From positions 1 to 7,671 of the forward strand of contig CANQES010000065.1 of NCBI GenBank assembly GCA_947595555.1: a DNA stretch of 7,671 nt, in the 5' to 3' direction. The position numbers were made by a program, and so were the translations under genes. A model generated the notes under the pieces. The model searched no databases, was not told the origin of the DNA, and worked only from the letters and a program-made list of their open reading frames with translations. This document shows positions 5,878 through 7,671 of the stretch, in pieces (position 1 is the stretch's first letter; each line of letters starts with the position of its first letter). This stretch comes from an uncultured Clostridia bacterium. Its GTDB lineage: Bacteria; Bacillota; Clostridia; TANB77; CAG-508.

Positions 5878-7419
5878 TTAAACCTTCTCCTTTTTTCTAA
5901 ATATTTTATTTTTAAATATTCCTCTGAAATATTTCATATCTTCTGCTTTTCTAAAAAATATAAAGAATAAAATACCATATATAGCTGTAATTACTAAAAT
6001 TTTTATAACAAAAATTAATATATTTGTTAAAACAATTTTTCTTAAAATTAAATAGCATATAAAATAACATATTGATGCAAATAAAAACCATTTGGCTATC
6101 ATTTTGTAATAATTATTTGAAGATTTTTCCAAGCCATATTTATAAACAATATATATATCTGTAAAATATGTTATACTCCTACAAATTATTGTTGCTAATA
6201 TTAATCCAGTTATTCCAAGTGGTTTTACTAATAAAAAGTCTAAAACAATATTAAGTATAGCTGCAAATACAAAAATTTTTCTTTTTTGAGAAAATAATCC
6301 TAACGCATTTCTTGTAGTATATAATGGATAATGTATTGATCTTAAATACAGTTCAAATATTGCTAAAAATATAATTGAACTTGATAAATAATAATCTTTA
6401 TTAAGCCAAATATTTGTTACAAATTCTCTTATTAAAAAAATTAAACCTAAACAAATATATGTATATAAAGTTGTATTTACAAAAAACATTTTAAATAAAA
6501 CATTTTCTGTTTTATTATTACTTTGATTTGAAACAGCTAAATTTCCTATTGAAGCTGTTATTGAAGAAAATATTTTGTTCATCATTGTATTAATTGTTGT
6601 AAGCAACAATGTATAATTAGATAATATTCCAACATATTTTATTCCAATAACTGAAGATATAAATATATTATCTGTTCCACTAAAAGCTGTACTAGCTACC
6701 TTAGTCATTACAAGTCCTTTTGTATCTTGTTTTAAACCATCAATTTCTTTCTTCCTTAATTTTCCCTCAATTTTATTATTTAAAAATTTATATTTTTTAT
6801 CTACATATATTGAACACGCTACATTATTAACTATTCCACATATAATCATTATTAAAAGATATAATATAAAATTTTTAAAAAATATTAAAATAAAACATTG
6901 AAGAATATTCATTATTACATTTGATGTCTCATTAAATAAAGTTACTATATAATCTTTTTGGTTTGCTGTAAGTAAAGTCTTTTTATAAACAAATAAATAT
7001 GTTGTAGCTGTTTGAACTAAATATAGTAAATATAATAAAATTAAACTTTCTTTAACATTAGGAGCATCAACTAAATATTTTAAAAATGGAATAATTGAAA
7101 CTCCTAATAATAAAATAACAAAAATAATTATATTATATATTTTTTTATACAATTTTAAATACAGATTAATTTTATTGTAATCTTCTTCGGCAAATGGTTT
7201 ATAAAGTCTATATACAAGCGAACTTCCAAGTCCTAATTCTGCAAATGAAAGTATTGTTAATATATTGGAAAATAAGCCACCTATTCCTAAATATTCTGTT
7301 CCTAATTTTTTTGAAAAAATAGTTCTACATATAAAAGAGCTTATTAAAAATATAATGTGACATATTATTGTTATACTTGTATTTTTAATTACATTATTGG
7401 TTCTTGATTCTTTTACCAT
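5878..7419 (-). CDS. Wzx-like polysaccharide flippase (MOP superfamily), 513 aa
   Basis: A polytopic membrane protein of about 12-14 hydrophobic helices, of the usual length for polysaccharide transporters of the MOP/MVF superfamily. Family features include an N-terminal RTNNVIKNTSITI helix, FICRTIFSKKLGTEYLGIGGLFSNIL, LSFAELGLGSSLVYRLYKPFAEED (about residues 57-82), the GLVMTKVAS...GTDNIFIS block in the middle of the protein, and the conserved RNALGLF loop toward the C-terminal half. It would move undecaprenyl-linked repeat units from the inner to the outer face of the cytoplasmic membrane. The start ATG has AAAGGGAA just upstream, and the gap to the preceding gene is 19 bases. Its stop abuts the glycosyltransferase ATG. 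The extreme A/T codon use matches its neighbours. No sign of damage. A lipid or teichoic-acid subunit exporter of the same fold is the alternative. Confidence 0.92.
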   Translation of the reverse strand: MVKESRTNNVIKNTSITIICHIIFLISSFICRTIFSKKLGTEYLGIGGLFSNILTILSFAELGLGSSLVYRLYKPFAEEDYNKINLYLKLYKKIYNIIIFVILLLGVSIIPFLKYLVDAPNVKESLILLYLLYLVQTATTYLFVYKKTLLTANQKDYIVTLFNETSNVIMNILQCFILIFFKNFILYLLIMIICGIVNNVACSIYVDKKYKFLNNKIEGKLRKKEIDGLKQDTKGLVMTKVASTAFSGTDNIFISSVIGIKYVGILSNYTLLLTTINTMMNKIFSSITASIGNLAVSNQSNNKTENVLFKMFFVNTTLYTYICLGLIFLIREFVTNIWLNKDYYLSSSIIFLAIFELYLRSIHYPLYTTRNALGLFSQKRKIFVFAAILNIVLDFLLVKPLGITGLILATIICRSITYFTDIYIVYKYGLEKSSNNYYKMIAKWFLFASICYFICYLILRKIVLTNILIFVIKILVITAIYGILFFIFFRKAEDMKYFRGIFKNKIFRKKEKV

Positions 7420-7438
7420 TTTTTCCCTTTCATAATAT

Positions 7439-7671
7439 TTATCTTTTTAATAATTTTTTTATAAATCTTTTTAATTTTGATTTGAAATTCAAATTAGTAT
7501 ATTTTTTGCAAACAGCTTTAAAACCTTTTTTATTATATAATTTCCAAAACTCTTCTCTATCTTCTTTTTCTGGTGATGGATTATGTAAATTAGTTTGTTT
7601 TTCACTTATTTTTTCTATTGTACTTTCAATATAATCTATATTTTCTAAACTTTTTAATAATTCATCTCCCT
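7439..7671 (-). CDS. C-terminal end of an unknown polysaccharide-locus protein, cut by window edge
   Basis: An open frame enters from the window edge and gives 76 residues ending in TAA at 7439-7441; the start is outside. The visible part contains ENIDYIESTIEKI, NPSPEKEDREEFWKLYNKKG and KYTNLNFKSKLKR, with a strongly basic C-terminus KRFIKKLLKR. A REEF(F/W) block followed by a KKYT segment and a basic helix resembles the C-terminal tail of coenzyme F420 hydrogenase/dehydrogenase beta-subunit-like proteins often encoded in polysaccharide clusters. That is a weak, memory-based assignment without any active-site motif in view. It precedes the flippase gene by 19 bases and is probably in the same operon. 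Confidence 0.6.
   Translation of the reverse strand, partial: GDELLKSLENIDYIESTIEKISEKQTNLHNPSPEKEDREEFWKLYNKKGFKAVCKKYTNLNFKSKLKRFIKKLLKR

Noticed and set aside
7431..7433. Upstream ATG near the flippase start
   Set aside because: It is 14 bases upstream and out of frame; the ATG at 7419 has the ribosome binding site and opens the 513-residue protein.
7404..7634. 76-codon plus-strand open frame, Phe/Leu rich
   Set aside because: It mirrors the partial minus-strand gene at 7439-7671, whose product looks like a real charged protein tail; the plus-strand frame has no ribosome binding site.

Overview
This window reads as part of a surface-polysaccharide (capsule, exopolysaccharide or teichuronic-type) locus from a very AT-rich bacterium; I judge GC to be roughly a quarter by eye. 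Strong AGGAG-type ribosome binding sites, UGG for Trp with ordinary stops, heavy AGA and A/T-ending codon use, and TupA-like ATP-grasp and Wzx-like proteins of a clostridial flavour all suggest a low-GC Bacillota (Clostridia or relatives). Fusobacteriota cannot be excluded from sequence alone.

Everything is encoded on the minus strand, so transcription runs from 7671 down to 1. In transcription order: (1) the 3' end of a gene that may be a coenzyme-F420-hydrogenase-like polysaccharide protein (7439-7671, cut by the window); (2) a Wzx-like flippase (5878-7419); (3) a GT4 glycosyltransferase (4741-5877); (4) a TupA-like ATP-grasp protein (3835-4740); (5) a sugar-transfer-associated ATP-grasp protein whose frame breaks at a T7 tract (2660-3812); (6) and (7) two paralogous PP-loop ATPases with a QueC-type zinc motif (1860-2644 and 1005-1827); (8) a 42-residue symporter accessory protein (856-984); (9) a sodium:solute symporter, cut by the window (1-856). 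Gaps are 0 to about 32 bases, several stops touch or overlap the next start, and I see no promoter, terminator, RNA gene, CRISPR array or insertion sequence. It looks like one long operon.

The main discovery is in genes (6) and (7). Each has a perfect dinucleotide repeat, (AC)9 and (AC)13 on the coding strand, starting 23 bases after an ATG with a good ribosome binding site. In both genes the ATG is in frame with the body only when the repeat count n is 2 modulo 3 (8, 11, 14). Both observed counts (9 and 13) are OFF: translation would stop after 17 and 21 codons. This is the classic design of a slipped-strand phase-variable (contingency) gene, here duplicated in tandem and carried by a QueC-like enzyme family in a glycan locus. 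The neighbouring ATP-grasp gene is also out of frame, at a T7 run, and removing one T restores a conserved-looking C-terminus. That may be a third switch, an ordinary mutation or a sequencing error.

Working model (inference): the flippase and glycosyltransferase build and export a glycan. The two ATP-grasp proteins and the two PP-loop enzymes activate carboxylates with ATP to add amide, amino-acid or similar groups. The repeats would switch the PP-loop-dependent decoration on and off in subpopulations. The symporter pair at the end of the operon may be influenced by polarity from the switched genes.
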